From Spirochaetota bacterium (lineage in GTDB: Bacteria > Spirochaetota > Spirochaetia > Treponematales > Rectinemataceae): a DNA stretch of 64,000 nt. Positions 8,539-18,900 of this stretch are shown here, piece by piece. Each line of letters begins with the position of its first letter. Position 1 is the first letter of the stretch. The stretch lies in NCBI GenBank assembly GCA_029265615.1, contig JAJUIB010000002.1:62001-126000 (forward strand), read 5' to 3'. The notes beneath the pieces are model-generated. The model ran no database searches and was not told the origin of the DNA. It saw nothing but the letters and a program-made list of their open reading frames with translations. Position numbers and translations under genes: made by a program.

Positions 8539-9377
8539 GGCTCCTCCACGGCCCCGGCAAGGGCGTCGGCTATAAGTCCAGCGCCGCGGAGGCGCTTGAA
8601 GGCAGCGCTTCCGCGGAGGTCGTCGACAGGAGAAAGGAGCGGGGCGATGGCGGCTTCGGCATCTGCGCGTCTTGGCAGAGGTTTCCCCTCGAAGAGGCGC
8701 TCGATTTCGGGGAAAAGGCGGGCGCGCGGCCCGAGGCCGCCGGCTGCAATTCGTAGTTCGCGCATCGCGCCGCCTTCAAGGCGGTACGATACGGCGGCGG
8801 TAAGGATCGATATGTCGCAGGCCGTCCGTCCCCAGCGGCGGAATGCGGACCTTCGCCCCGTTTCAAGGGGGATGATGACGTCGACAATGAGGCCTTTGGG
8901 CCGGTCGAGCCATACGGACAGCGGCTCCGATACAAGCCCTTCGCCAGGTCTTGCGGCTATTTCGACGCGCGAGCCGAGGACGAGGAGGATGGGAATGAGG
9001 CTTGCGCAGCTTTTGCGCGCAGCGATGTTGCCTCCGACCGTCGCCCGGTTCCGTATGTTGCGGTTCGCCATCGACTTCGCCGCGTCTACGACGGACGTGA
9101 TGACCGCTTGAGCGTCGAGCAGGTCCTGGAAGGTCGCTCCGGCGCCCACGAACAGTTCGCGCCCGCGCCGTTCTACCGTCCGCGGAACGATCCGCGAAAT
9201 GTCGATGGCGACGACTTCGCGGCCGCCCTCGGCGGTGGCCCTCGCCCGCCGTGCGGACAGGCCGGGGTCGGAGAGGATGTAGGTGCCACCTGCAAGGAAG
9301 GCCGAATCGGCGTGAAGGGACTTTCCGGCAAGAGCCTCGTCGATGGATGCCGGCCGTAGGTATTCCTTGAATTTCAC
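8535..9377 (-). CDS. ygfM: FAD-binding subunit of molybdenum hydroxylase, YgfM type
   Basis: A 280-aa protein of the CO-dehydrogenase/xanthine-dehydrogenase FAD subunit family. It has the two FAD loops (AGGTYI near residue 30 and ATVGGNIAARKSCASLIPIL near 115-135) and the C-terminal flavoprotein domain after about residue 175. It should accept electrons from the Fe-S clusters of the adjacent XdhD-type protein and pass them to NAD(P) or to the YgfK reductase. It starts at ATG 9377, one base after the previous gene, and ends overlapping xdhD. The pairing of ygfM with xdhD is conserved in E. coli-type purine clusters. Confidence 0.87.
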   Translation of the reverse strand: MKFKEYLRPASIDEALAGKSLHADSAFLAGGTYILSDPGLSARRARATAEGGREVVAIDISRIVPRTVERRGRELFVGAGATFQDLLDAQAVITSVVDAAKSMANRNIRNRATVGGNIAARKSCASLIPILLVLGSRVEIAARPGEGLVSEPLSVWLDRPKGLIVDVIIPLETGRRSAFRRWGRTACDISILTAAVSYRLEGGAMRELRIAAGGLGPRARLFPEIERLFEGKPLPRRADAEAAIAPLLSPVDDLRGSAAFKRLRGAGLIADALAGAVEEP

Positions 9378-9378
9378 G

Positions 9379-10740
9379 TTAGGCGATCCCCGCTTTTTCG
9401 AGGAGGCGGCGCGCCGCCTTGTCGGCGTTGCGTCGTATCTCCTCCTCGTCGGCGCCGACGAGGCGCCGATCCCTGACCACGAAGCGGCCGTTCACGATGA
9501 CGTGCTCAGCGCCGTGGTCGTAGCCCGAGAAGATGAGCGCCGCCGCGGGGTCGGAAAGCGCCCCCGCATACTCCATCTTCATGACGTTGAAGAGCGCAAG
9601 GTCGGCGAGCCAGCCTTCCTCGACGCGGCCCGCCCGCTCGTAGCCGAGTATGCGCGCTCCACCCTCGGTCGCGATGCTCCAGACCTCCTGAGCTGTGATG
9701 CCTGACGAGCCGTAGCGCACGCGTTGGAGGAGGAGTGCCTGTCGCGCCTCGCCGAGCATGTCGGAGCTGTCGTTCGATGCCGATCCGTCGACGGCGAGGC
9801 CCACGGGCACGCCGCGGTCGATCATTTCACGGACTCGCGCGATTCCTGAGCCGAGACGCATGTTCGACGAGGGGCAGTGCGCGACGCCGGTCCCCGTGCG
9901 GGCCAGGAGGTCGAGCTCTTCGTCGGTGAAGAATATGCCGTGGGCGTACCAGACGTCGGGACCGACAAAGCCGCAATCCTCCATGACCTTGAGCGGGCGG
10001 CGTCCGAGGGTCTTCACGCAGAAGTCGTCCTCGTCCTTGGTTTCGGCAAGGTGAGTGTGAAGTCTGACGCCGTAACGCCGGGCGAGCTCGGCTGCCTCGC
10101 GCATGGACTTTTCGGACACCGAGAAGGGCGAGCAGGGGGCAAGCGCCACCTTGCGCATCGCATCCTCCGCGGGGTCGTGGAATTTCCCGATCGTCGCCTC
10201 GCAATGGGCAAGGATCTCATCCTCGTCTTGGACGACCGAATCGGGGGGCAGCCCGCCGTCCTTTTTCGAGCGCGACATCGAGCCGCGGGTCGGGGCGAAG
10301 CGGAGGCCGATCTTTGCCGCAGCTTCGAATTGGAGCGATGGTATATCCGCTCCGAACCCTCGTGGATAGAGATAGTGGTGGTCGGTCGTGAGCGTGCAGC
10401 CGGTTTTCGCAAGCTCGGCCAAGGCGAGCATGCTCGACCAGTACACGGCCTCCTCATCGAGCCCTTTCCACACCTCGTAGAGGTAGACGAGCCAGTCGAA
10501 GAGCTTGGCGTCCTGCACCGCAGGGATGTTCCGCGTGAGGGTCTGATAGAAGTGGTGGTGCGTGTTGACGAGCCCCGGCACGACGACAAGGCGCGAGGCA
10601 TCGATGACCTCGGCGCCTGAGGGCGCTTCGATTGACGCCGCGATGCGCGTTATTCTGTTTCCTTCGATGAGCACGTCGACGCCTGAAAGATCGCCGCCCC
10701 GGGTGCGGACCACCCGGAGGCAGCCCTTGAGCAGGATCAC
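9379..10740 (-). CDS. Amidohydrolase, probable 8-oxoguanine/guanine deaminase
   Basis: A 453-aa metal-dependent deaminase of the AtzF/TrzN/guanine-deaminase branch. The metal motif is HHH at 61-63 in LVNTHHHFYQTLTRNIP; later HLAETKDE, YAHGIFFTDEELDL, CPSSNMRLGSGI and AVDGSASND supply the remaining ligands. The text MLGEARQALLLQRVRYG resembles 8-oxoguanine deaminases. Deaminating 8-oxoguanine would give urate, and guanine would give xanthine, both substrates of this operon. The start is GTG at 10740, overlapping the upstream stop (GGTGA) with GGAGG upstream; the longer frame is a shadow. It is a second amidohydrolase beside SsnA, so the two probably act on different intermediates. Confidence 0.8.
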   Translation of the reverse strand: MILLKGCLRVVRTRGGDLSGVDVLIEGNRITRIAASIEAPSGAEVIDASRLVVVPGLVNTHHHFYQTLTRNIPAVQDAKLFDWLVYLYEVWKGLDEEAVYWSSMLALAELAKTGCTLTTDHHYLYPRGFGADIPSLQFEAAAKIGLRFAPTRGSMSRSKKDGGLPPDSVVQDEDEILAHCEATIGKFHDPAEDAMRKVALAPCSPFSVSEKSMREAAELARRYGVRLHTHLAETKDEDDFCVKTLGRRPLKVMEDCGFVGPDVWYAHGIFFTDEELDLLARTGTGVAHCPSSNMRLGSGIARVREMIDRGVPVGLAVDGSASNDSSDMLGEARQALLLQRVRYGSSGITAQEVWSIATEGGARILGYERAGRVEEGWLADLALFNVMKMEYAGALSDPAAALIFSGYDHGAEHVIVNGRFVVRDRRLVGADEEEIRRNADKAARRLLEKAGIA

Positions 10741-12230
10741 CGCATGACCTCCTTGTTGAAGTCCTCGATCATCGCGTCGAGGTCGCCAACTTGCGAACGG
10801 AGCCCACCCCAGTAGGCGCGATAGTCGTCCCACTGTGCACGGAGCTCCGCGAGGTCCTTGCCGAGTTGCTCTATCCAGGTGAAGTACTTGAGGTTGTGAA
10901 CCCGCCGCTTGTCTACCTGCGAAAGCTCGAGCACGTGATCCACGGAAATCCCTTGCAGCCGCTCATAGTCGCGGTCGGCCTGGCGCTGGTCATACGCGCC
11001 CCGTTCCGCCGCAAGCTCGCGAAGGCGACTTCCGTACATCGCCATGGAGTCGGTGAACATCGTGAACACGATGTCATCCTCGGTGAGCTCGTAGTACTTT
11101 GCGAACTTGATCGCGCCGATCATGTTGCCCACGCCAGAGATACCTATCCACTCGAGGCGCTCGAGGACGTCCTTGGCGACGCCGTTTTCGGCGAGCACCT
11201 TCTTGCCGGCCTCCTCGTTGAAGAGACGGATGAGGCGCATCGGAAGCTCGTCATCGACGCCGATCGCGGCGTCAGTCTCGCGGAGGTTGTGAATCCAGGG
11301 GATGTGCTTGTCGCCGATCCCCTCGATGCGGTGGTCACCATAGCCATTCTCGAGAATGGTCGGGCACTGAAGGGCCTCCGCGACGGCGATACGAGCGCCT
11401 GGGAACTTCTCGCGGAGATACGAGCCCGATCCAAGCGTGCCCGCCGACCCCGAGGAAAGGACGGCGCCCGCGACCTGCGACCGTGGGCCTCTTATGACGC
11501 CGAAGACCTCCTCCATCGCCGGCCCGGTAACGGCATAATGCCACAGATGGTTGGGAAGCTGGTCGAACTGGTTGAAGATGACGGCGTCGGGTCGGGTGCG
11601 CTCGAGCTCGACGCACTTGTCGAATATCTCCTTCACGTTCGACTCGCAGCCGGGCGTGGCAATCACCTCTTCGGCCATCGTCTTAAGCCACTCAAAGCGT
11701 TCTTTCGACATGCCCGCGGGAAGTATCGCGATCGAGGGGCAGGAAAGAAGCCGGGAGATGTAGGCGCCGCCGCGGCAGTAATTGCCCGTCGAGGGCCACA
11801 CGGCCTTTTTTGTCGTGGGGTCAAACCTGCCCGTCACGAGCTCCGGGAGGAGGCAGGAAATCGCCGCGCCAACCTTGTGCGCCCCGGTCGGGAACCACTT
11901 GCCCGCAAGGCCGACGATGCGCGCCTTAGTGCCCGTGATCGAGCGCGGAAGTTCGATGAAGTTGACGCCACCGAAGCCGCCTCCGCGCTCCTTCGCCTCG
12001 TTGTGCCAGTTGACGCGGAACAGGTTGCGGCTATGGACGTCCCACAGACCTATGCCCTTGAGTTCGTCCTTGATGGAAGCGGGAATCTTTGCAGGATCCC
12101 GCATCTGGGCGAAGGTCGGGAGGATAATGCCCTTATCCCGGCAGCGTTCGATGTTCTTCTTCCTCTGGGCTTCGTTTATGGAAAGGTCGATCACGACAGT
12201 CTCCTCGTGCGCATATCGCGCTACTTTCAT
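10737..12230 (-). CDS. PLP-dependent fold-type-II enzyme, TrpB-like, in the YgeX position
   Basis: A 497-aa enzyme of the tryptophan-synthase-beta-like PLP superfamily. The Schiff-base lysine is K119 in WFPTGAHKVGAA, a TrpB-like context; PSTGN is at 146-150 and the phosphate loop GSAGTLGSG at 261-269. It is much longer than YgeX (about 398 aa) and not obviously homologous in detail. Because YgeX, a 2,3-diaminopropionate ammonia-lyase, normally stands in this cluster, I infer that this protein deaminates or cleaves an amino-acid-like breakdown intermediate. The start is uncertain: ATG at 12230, or a GTG at 12194 with an excellent GAGGAG six bases upstream. A 52-base gap precedes it, one of the two real gaps in the operon. 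Confidence 0.78.
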   Translation of the reverse strand: MKVARYAHEETVVIDLSINEAQRKKNIERCRDKGIILPTFAQMRDPAKIPASIKDELKGIGLWDVHSRNLFRVNWHNEAKERGGGFGGVNFIELPRSITGTKARIVGLAGKWFPTGAHKVGAAISCLLPELVTGRFDPTTKKAVWPSTGNYCRGGAYISRLLSCPSIAILPAGMSKERFEWLKTMAEEVIATPGCESNVKEIFDKCVELERTRPDAVIFNQFDQLPNHLWHYAVTGPAMEEVFGVIRGPRSQVAGAVLSSGSAGTLGSGSYLREKFPGARIAVAEALQCPTILENGYGDHRIEGIGDKHIPWIHNLRETDAAIGVDDELPMRLIRLFNEEAGKKVLAENGVAKDVLERLEWIGISGVGNMIGAIKFAKYYELTEDDIVFTMFTDSMAMYGSRLRELAAERGAYDQRQADRDYERLQGISVDHVLELSQVDKRRVHNLKYFTWIEQLGKDLAELRAQWDDYRAYWGGLRSQVGDLDAMIEDFNKEVMR

Positions 12231-12282
12231 TCTTCCTACGGGCGGACGCGACGCGTTGTGCCCACACGCAAGTTCTCGGTTC

Positions 12283-13443
12283 TCAGTATGGCGCCCCCAC
12301 GGCCTGGGCGGCGCTCCGCACGTCCTTAAGGCCCGAACCGGTGAGCATCACGACGACCGTCTCGTCCGCGCCGATCATGCTCCGCGCCTTGACGAAGCCT
12401 GCGAGCGCGCAGGCGGACGAAGGCTCGGCGAAGAGCCCCGCGCGCGAGGAGCCGAGGCGCTGCGCGCTGAGTATCTCGTCGTCCGTGACGACGACCGCCC
12501 TGCCGCCGTGGCGCCTGAGCTTGGCGAGTGCGTAATAGCCGTTCCTTGGGGCCTCGACGGCGATCGAGTCGGCGACCGTGCATGAGGGGCGGAACTCCCA
12601 AGAGCCTGTTTCGAGCGCGCGCGCGATGGCGCTCGAACCATCGGCCTGCGCTGCCCAAACGGTCGGCATGCGGGCAAGTTCGCCCATTCTGACTAAGTCT
12701 TCGAAGCCGCGGATGACGCCTGCGATGATGACGCCGTCGCCCGTCGGGACAAAGATGTGGTCAGGCGCAGCCCCGGCGCTTCCTGTCGCGCGGCGCAGAT
12801 CGCGGACCACTTCGAAGGCCGCCGTCTTCTTTCCTTCGATGGTGAGCGGGTTGTAGGCCGTGTTCCGCGAAAGGACGCCGGTCTTCGCGCTATAGTCGAG
12901 CGATTCGTCAAAGGCGCGGTCGTAGGTGCCATCGACTTCGCGAAGTTCCGCGCCGTATTGGAGCACCTGGATGCGCTTTGCGATGGGAGCGGTCTTTGGC
13001 ACGAACACGGTGATCTTGATGCCCGCGGCCGCCCCGATACAGGCCATGCTCGAGGCAGCATTGCCCGTCGAGGCGAGCGCGATCTCGCCGATGCCGTGTT
13101 CGCGCGCAAAGCCGGCGACGAGGTGGCTCGCCCTGTCCTTATACGAGCCTGAAGGTTCGCAGGTGTCGTCCTTCAGCCAGAGATTCCGGAAGCCGAGCTC
13201 TGCGCGAAGCCGCGTAGGCGCCCAAAGCGGCGTATCTCCGACGGGGATGGGCGCTAGCCACCTGCGGTCGATGGGCAGCGGAACCGTGCCCGGCTCAGGC
13301 TCGCCCTCAACCCAGGCGCATTCGAGAACGCCGCCGAGCGGCATGCCCGGCGCGTTGTGCGACGAACATCGGTCGCAGAGGTAGCGGCCTGGCTCGATCG
13401 CGTATTCGGCGCCGCATTCGGGGCACCGATAGATCCATCTCAT
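12283..13443 (-). CDS. PLP-dependent threonine-synthase-like enzyme
   Basis: A 386-aa fold-type-II PLP enzyme resembling threonine synthases and threonine deaminases. An N-terminal zinc ribbon uses C7, C10, C23 and C26. The PLP lysine is K102 in PSGSYKDRAS, the substrate loop is STGNAASS at 125-132, and a phosphate-binding GDG loop follows in VPTGDGV. It starts at an ATG overlapping the ygeY stop. With the TrpB-like gene it occupies the place of ygeX, so a lyase acting on diaminopropionate, serine or a related intermediate is a reasonable guess, but the substrate is not shown by sequence. There is no homoserine kinase or other threonine gene nearby, which argues against ordinary threonine synthesis. 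Confidence 0.8.
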   Translation of the reverse strand: MRWIYRCPECGAEYAIEPGRYLCDRCSSHNAPGMPLGGVLECAWVEGEPEPGTVPLPIDRRWLAPIPVGDTPLWAPTRLRAELGFRNLWLKDDTCEPSGSYKDRASHLVAGFAREHGIGEIALASTGNAASSMACIGAAAGIKITVFVPKTAPIAKRIQVLQYGAELREVDGTYDRAFDESLDYSAKTGVLSRNTAYNPLTIEGKKTAAFEVVRDLRRATGSAGAAPDHIFVPTGDGVIIAGVIRGFEDLVRMGELARMPTVWAAQADGSSAIARALETGSWEFRPSCTVADSIAVEAPRNGYYALAKLRRHGGRAVVVTDDEILSAQRLGSSRAGLFAEPSSACALAGFVKARSMIGADETVVVMLTGSGLKDVRSAAQAVGAPY

Positions 13444-14651
13444 GAACGCGCCTCCATGGCGTAGGGGAGGGCGGCGTAGAAGGCGGCGCACTTCTCGAGG
13501 TCGTCGACGCGGGTGATCTCGTTCGGCGCGTGCGCCTGGCTTTCATCGCCGGGCCCGAATCCTATAACGGGTATCTTGTGCCTACCGCAGATTGCGACGC
13601 CGTTCGTCGAGAAGGTCCATTTGTCCACGACGGGCTCGGCGGCAAAAAGACCCTTGTAGGCGTCGACGCCCGATCGGACGAAGAAGTGGTCAGCGGGTAT
13701 CTTCCAGGTGGGGAAGTAGAGCTCCTGTTTGTAGACTAAGCCCGTGTAGGCGGGTTCTGCGTATTCGGGCATAAAGACCTTGAACTTGTCGACTCCGGCG
13801 GCTTCGAGCGCCCTCTCGACCTGGGCAATCGCGAGTTTGTCGTCCTCTCCCCAGGTGAGGCGACGATCGCAATAGAGCATGGCCTGGTCGGGGACCGCGC
13901 ACTGCGAGGGGCCGTGGACCTTAATCTGTGACACGGTAATCGTGCCCTTGCCGAGGAAGTTATCGTCGTCTGGCTTGAGCTCCGTGTTGAGCTTTTCGAT
14001 GGCGAGCGCGGCGCGCGCCGCCTTGTAGGCCGCGCTTTCGCCGCGTTCGGGCGCGGAGCCGTGGCAGGATACGCCCCTGATCTCAATCTGTATCTCCATG
14101 CGGCCACGGTGGCCGCGGTACAGTCGGCAGCTCGTCGGCTCGGTGGAGACCACAAAGTCGGGGACAAACTTCTCCTCTTCGATGAGATACTTCCAGCACA
14201 GGCCGTCGCAATCCTCCTCGATCGCCGTGAAGGAGAACCAGACTTCGTAGCCGCCTTTATACGCAAGATCCTTGAGGATGCGGGCCGCGGTGATCATCGA
14301 TGCCGCGCCGCCGAGCTGGTCGGAGGCACCGCGGCCGTGGACGAGGCCGTCCTTCACAAGACCGGAGTGGGGAGGGAGCTTCCACTGGGCGGGGTCGCCA
14401 ACCCCAACCGTGTCAATGTGGGCGTCGAAGACGAGCTTTTTGCCGCCCTTCGCACCGATGCGGCCGAGTAGCGAGCCTAAGCCGTCGATGCGGATATCCT
14501 CCATGCCGGCCTCCTCGCAGAGCCGCTTGAGGAGGAGGACACGCTCCTTTTCGGTGCGGCTGAAGCCCGGGACCTGGATGATTTTGGAAAGGTTTTCCGC
14601 CGTGTAATCGCGATAGGCCTTGGCCTTTTCGAGAATCCGCTTCTGTTCCAT
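13440..14651 (-). CDS. ygeY: YgeY family M20-type hydrolase
   Basis: A 403-aa M20/ArgE-type metallohydrolase, exactly the length of E. coli YgeY. Metal ligands H78 and D80 are seen in FDAHIDTVGVGD, the bridging Asp in GRGASDQLGG, the catalytic Glu pair in FTAIEEDCDG, and a late His in GPGDESQAHAPNE. The family is associated with selenium metabolism and the urate-inducible cluster, where it probably hydrolyses an N-acyl or ureido bond of an opened purine ring. It sits 4 bases behind ssnA and overlaps the next gene by ATGA. Substrate specificity is inferred from context only. Confidence 0.9.
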   Translation of the reverse strand: MEQKRILEKAKAYRDYTAENLSKIIQVPGFSRTEKERVLLLKRLCEEAGMEDIRIDGLGSLLGRIGAKGGKKLVFDAHIDTVGVGDPAQWKLPPHSGLVKDGLVHGRGASDQLGGAASMITAARILKDLAYKGGYEVWFSFTAIEEDCDGLCWKYLIEEEKFVPDFVVSTEPTSCRLYRGHRGRMEIQIEIRGVSCHGSAPERGESAAYKAARAALAIEKLNTELKPDDDNFLGKGTITVSQIKVHGPSQCAVPDQAMLYCDRRLTWGEDDKLAIAQVERALEAAGVDKFKVFMPEYAEPAYTGLVYKQELYFPTWKIPADHFFVRSGVDAYKGLFAAEPVVDKWTFSTNGVAICGRHKIPVIGFGPGDESQAHAPNEITRVDDLEKCAAFYAALPYAMEARS

Positions 14652-14655
14652 GCTG

Positions 14656-15987
14656 CTACCTCTCTTCCATGCGTTTCCACAGGCGTCGCGTCTCTTCGCG
14701 CGCGCGGGCTCCTATGCGTGCTAGGTCGAAGGCGGGCTTCCGCTCCTCGACGATGAAATTTCCATTGACCATGACCGATCGCACCGAGCGCGCCGAAAGG
14801 CCGAAGGCGAGGTGGCCTGCGACGTTTTCGCCGACAAAGGGCGTGGGCGGCTCGTAGTCCCACAGGACGAGATCGGCGCGTGCCCCCCGCTCCACCCTAC
14901 CGAAGGTCCCGCCGAGGTAGTCCTCCATGAGTCGGTTCCCCCGGTCGAGGCAGGCGAGGAACTCACCCGGCCACCAGGGACCTTGGCTCTCGCGGTGCCG
15001 AAACACGGCGAACTTGAATTCCTCGAGCATATCGGCGCACATGCCGTCGGTTCCGAGCACGACCTTTGCGTGCCGGTGAAGCAGGCTGTTGTAGCCGACT
15101 GAGTTGTTCATGTTCGATCGCGCGTTATGCGCAAGATATACGCCGCGCTCGTTCATGAGCTCGATTTCGCTGGGGCTGAGCCACACGCCGTGACCGATGA
15201 CCGATCGCGGCGTAAGGCAGCCTGCGGCGTCAAGGCGCGCCGCGAGGTCTGAGCCAAAGCGGTGCCGCGAATCGACGGCGTCGTATTTGTCCTCCGCGAG
15301 GTGGATGTGGATGCCCCGCCCCGTCGAGCCGACCGCATCGGCGAGGGCCGCAAGCGTGGCATCGCCGATTGTGAAACCCGCATGGGCACCAATCATGCCG
15401 TCCACGAGAGGCTCGCGGCCGGACGCGCGCTCGTTGTCGACCTCGCGGGCGAAGCGCAGGTTCTCCGCGATGCCCGCCTGAGCGCCTTCTGGCCCGTTGC
15501 GGTCGGTGGTCTCGTAGCAGACGAGTCCGCGGACGCCGATTTGTTCGTAGGCGCTCTTCAGGACGGAAAGGCTACCGTCGATCGCCTCGGGGCTTGCGTG
15601 GTGGTCGACGATCGATGTCACACCGCACATCGCGGCGTCGGCAAGTCCTGCCATGGCGCTCCACTCGAGGATCGGAAGGTCGATAGCCCGGTCGAGCCGC
15701 CACCAGAGGTTTTTGAGTTGCTGTGCGAAGTCTTTCGACGGCTCTATGGCGACGAGGAGGCCGCGGGCAAGCGCGGAGTAAAGATGCGTGTGTCCGCACA
15801 CAAGGCCCGGCGAAAGATATGCGCCTGCGACACGGCGGGCGCCCGGATACTTGGCCGCAAGCCTTTTACCGACTTCAACGATGGTGCCCTCCCCGGGCTC
15901 GCCTTTGCCTGCGCAGGCAACATCGCAGGACTCGGAGACCGAGGGCGGGTTAAACGACACAACGCAAACGTCTTCAAATATGGTCAT
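14656..15987 (-). CDS. ssnA: SsnA-type aminohydrolase
   Basis: A 443-aa amidohydrolase of almost the same length as E. coli SsnA (442). Metal ligands H66 and H68 lie in LVCGHTHLYSALARG, followed by HIHLAEDKYD, VYLAHNARSNMNN and VLGTDGMCADM. SsnA belongs to the selenium-linked purine cluster and is required for anaerobic urate use in E. coli; its precise substrate is not settled and is presumed to be a purine-derived ring or amidine. The ATG at 15987 overlaps the ygfK stop and follows GGAGG; the frame upstream of it is a shadow of ygfK. Confidence 0.9.
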   Translation of the reverse strand: MTIFEDVCVVSFNPPSVSESCDVACAGKGEPGEGTIVEVGKRLAAKYPGARRVAGAYLSPGLVCGHTHLYSALARGLLVAIEPSKDFAQQLKNLWWRLDRAIDLPILEWSAMAGLADAAMCGVTSIVDHHASPEAIDGSLSVLKSAYEQIGVRGLVCYETTDRNGPEGAQAGIAENLRFAREVDNERASGREPLVDGMIGAHAGFTIGDATLAALADAVGSTGRGIHIHLAEDKYDAVDSRHRFGSDLAARLDAAGCLTPRSVIGHGVWLSPSEIELMNERGVYLAHNARSNMNNSVGYNSLLHRHAKVVLGTDGMCADMLEEFKFAVFRHRESQGPWWPGEFLACLDRGNRLMEDYLGGTFGRVERGARADLVLWDYEPPTPFVGENVAGHLAFGLSARSVRSVMVNGNFIVEERKPAFDLARIGARAREETRRLWKRMEER

Positions 15988-18900
15988 CGCGAACCTCCGA
16001 GGAGATATGCGTGGTCGCGCTCCACGGCACGAGCGAGGGCGAGCATGGCGTTCTCCCCGCTCGATCCTGAGGCGTCGGGGGCGAACTCGGCGACAGGGCC
16101 GTCCCAAACGGCGCGGAGCGCGACTATGCCACCTGCGAGGACTGCGAATCCCGCGTTGCGCGAGGCGCAAAGCGTCTCCATGCTTGAAAAGAGCGTTGCC
16201 TTTCCGTGGTAGGGCTCCCCTTCGTAGGGGCAGAAGAGGCCGCAGTTGCCGCACTCGTTGCAGAGGCTGTCGATGTGCAGTATCTGGAATGCCTGGTAGC
16301 CTGCGCCCGCGGGGCGCGGTATGGCCGTGTTCGCGCGATTCGGGCAGACCTCGACACAGCGGAGGCAGGCGGAGTCGCACTCAAGGCAGCGTTCCGCCTC
16401 GCGCGCCACAAATCCCTCCTCACCAAAGGACAGGGAAGGGCGTAGCTCGCCCCGCGCGGCGAGCCTTTCGGGGCGCGGCTCTGGGGGGGCGTAGGACGCG
16501 GCGGCGGGCTCGACGCCCGCCTCGCGCATGATCGCATGCGCGGCGCGGCGTCCGTCGGCTTCCGCCGCGATGATCGACGAAGGGCCGCGGGCGGCGTCGC
16601 CGCCGACATAGACGCCGGGCGCGGAAGTCGCCTGGGTCCGCTCATCGTAGCGTGGCCGGCCGCTTGCGCTGAGCTCGACACCAAAGGCCGAAAGGAGCGC
16701 CGCGTCGGGCGCTTCGCCCACAGCGGCGACGAGAAGGTCGCAGGGAATGGCGAATGTCTCGGCAGAAGGCTCTGGCGCGCGCCGACCCGAAGCGTCCTTG
16801 GCGCCGAGCCGCATTCTCCTCATGATGAGCTTCCCTTCTTCGATCCGCTCGGGGAGGCTGAGTTCGAGGAGCATCCCAGACGCCGCGGCGCCTGAGCCGG
16901 CAAGGGCTGCCGCCTCGCGCAGGGCGTTTTCAAGCTCCTCGCGGTCGGCGGGCATCTCGGCGCGCGTTCGCCTGTATGCTATGGTCACCGATTCCACATT
17001 CGTAAGCCGCGCCGCAGCCCGTGCGGCGTCCATCGCGGTGTTGCCTCCGCCTGCGACGACGATGCGCCTATACCCGGCGAAGGCCCCAGGGCCTGCCGCT
17101 GTCCCTTCGAGAAAAGTAAGCGCGTCTACGACACGAACGCCCGTCCCCGTAAGCGGAAGTTCGCGCGCAACAGGAGCCCCCGTCGCAAGAAACACACGGT
17201 CGAAACCTTCACGAGCGAGCGTGGCGAAACTCTCGATGCGCGTTCCGAAGCGGAACTCGGCGCCGAGGCTCCGTATCCGCTCGATGTCGCGCGCGATTCC
17301 CTCGCGCGGTATGCGGAAGCGGGGTATGACGTTCGCTGGAACGCCGCCAGGCTCGCTACTTGCGTCGAACACGACGACGGGGAATCCCGCGCGCGCGAGG
17401 TGGTAGGCGCAGGAAAGGCCCGCGGGTCCTGCGCCCACGACCGCCGTGCGCGGCCTTTCGCGCTGCGCCGCTCCTTGCGACGCTCCGTGAGCGAGGTTCG
17501 GCGCAGCATCACGCGCACCTTCCGTGCAGGCGAGCTTCACCGCGCGGATCGCCACCGGCCCTTCGTAGTCGTTTCTGGCGCAAGCTGACTGGCAGACGTG
17601 ATCGCATAAGGTTCCGGTGACGCAGGGGAGGGGGTTGTCCTCGAGAATCGTTGAAAGCGCGCCAATTGAGTCGCCGCGCGCCGCCTTTCGTATGTATTCG
17701 GGAACCTTTTGGTTCACTGGGCAGGCCTCGACGCAGGGTGCGGCGAAGCAGTCGAAAAGCGGAAGCTGCCGCCTAATCGCCGCCATGCCCACCTTCCAAT
17801 CGCCGCGGTACTCAGGAAGCTTAAGCGCTGCCTCAAAGAGGCGCGCGATCGCCTGCGCATCGGGGGCGCCTTCGCCCGCGCCGCCGGATTCGCCGAGCGT
17901 CTCGACAACGGCACGGGCCATTGGGATGAGGCGGAGATAGCCGCCCGGCTTTAAGATGTCGGTTGCGACGGTGAGCGGGCCGAGCCCCGCGGCGACGAGG
18001 TTTTGCGCGTTGAGTGCGGAAACGCCGCCGCAGTAGGAAAAGCGCCGCGGGAAATCGGGAAGTGCCTCGGCGAGCCGCGCGGCGAGGCGCACCGTGATCG
18101 GGAAGAGTGCACGGCCCGACATGTAGCGTTCGGCACCCGGAAGGAAGGAAAGGTCATTCTCGTTCGCAAGCGTGTTCGAGAGCTTGACGCCGAACTGTCG
18201 CCCGTTTGCCTCGGCGACGCTGCCAAGCGAGCGGATGAGCGAAAGCGCATCGTCCCACTGAAGGTCGTGTTCGAAGGTTTCGCGCTTAAGTCCGATCCTT
18301 TGCCACCCCGTCTCATCGAGTATTCTCCGGGCCTCGTCATAGCCGAGCAGTGTGGGATTGAGCTTCACATAGGTGTCGAAGCCCTTCTCCTCGATGAGGT
18401 AGCGGCCGATACGTCCGATTTCGTCCGGAGGGCAGCCGTGCATGGTGGAAAGCGTGACGGAATGAACGGGAGAAGCGGGGAAGTCAGCGATGAGCGCGCG
18501 GATCCTGCCGCGGGCGTCTTCGCCGAACGCGGCTTTGAACTCGCCGCTTTCGACAAAGGCTTCGAGTTCGCGCATCGCGCTCTGCCAGAAAGTCGTCCTT
18601 GCGGGGTTCCGCATCCCCTCGATGTAGGCGTCGACTTTCCGGCTCATGATCCCCGCCAGTGTGTAGCCGACCGACATATTGAAGAAGAAGTCGCGCGGAC
18701 AGGGCGACCAGATCGACGCGAGCAGATTTACCGCGATCCATCCGCGAAGGTACTCCTCGCGCGCGGCGTCGAGCGACAATTCGGTGGACCACTCGACGTT
18801 GTGTCCCTCGTCAAGGGCGAATATACAGGGCTTTTCGATATCGAGCGCATCGTTTTCCTGCACAGTTTTGAGCTCGAACACGCGGGACCCCGAGAGATAG

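Noticed and set aside
10791-12329. A 512-codon plus-strand frame opposite the TrpB-like gene
   Set aside because: It mirrors codon bias of the real gene on the other strand and shows no recognisable motif.
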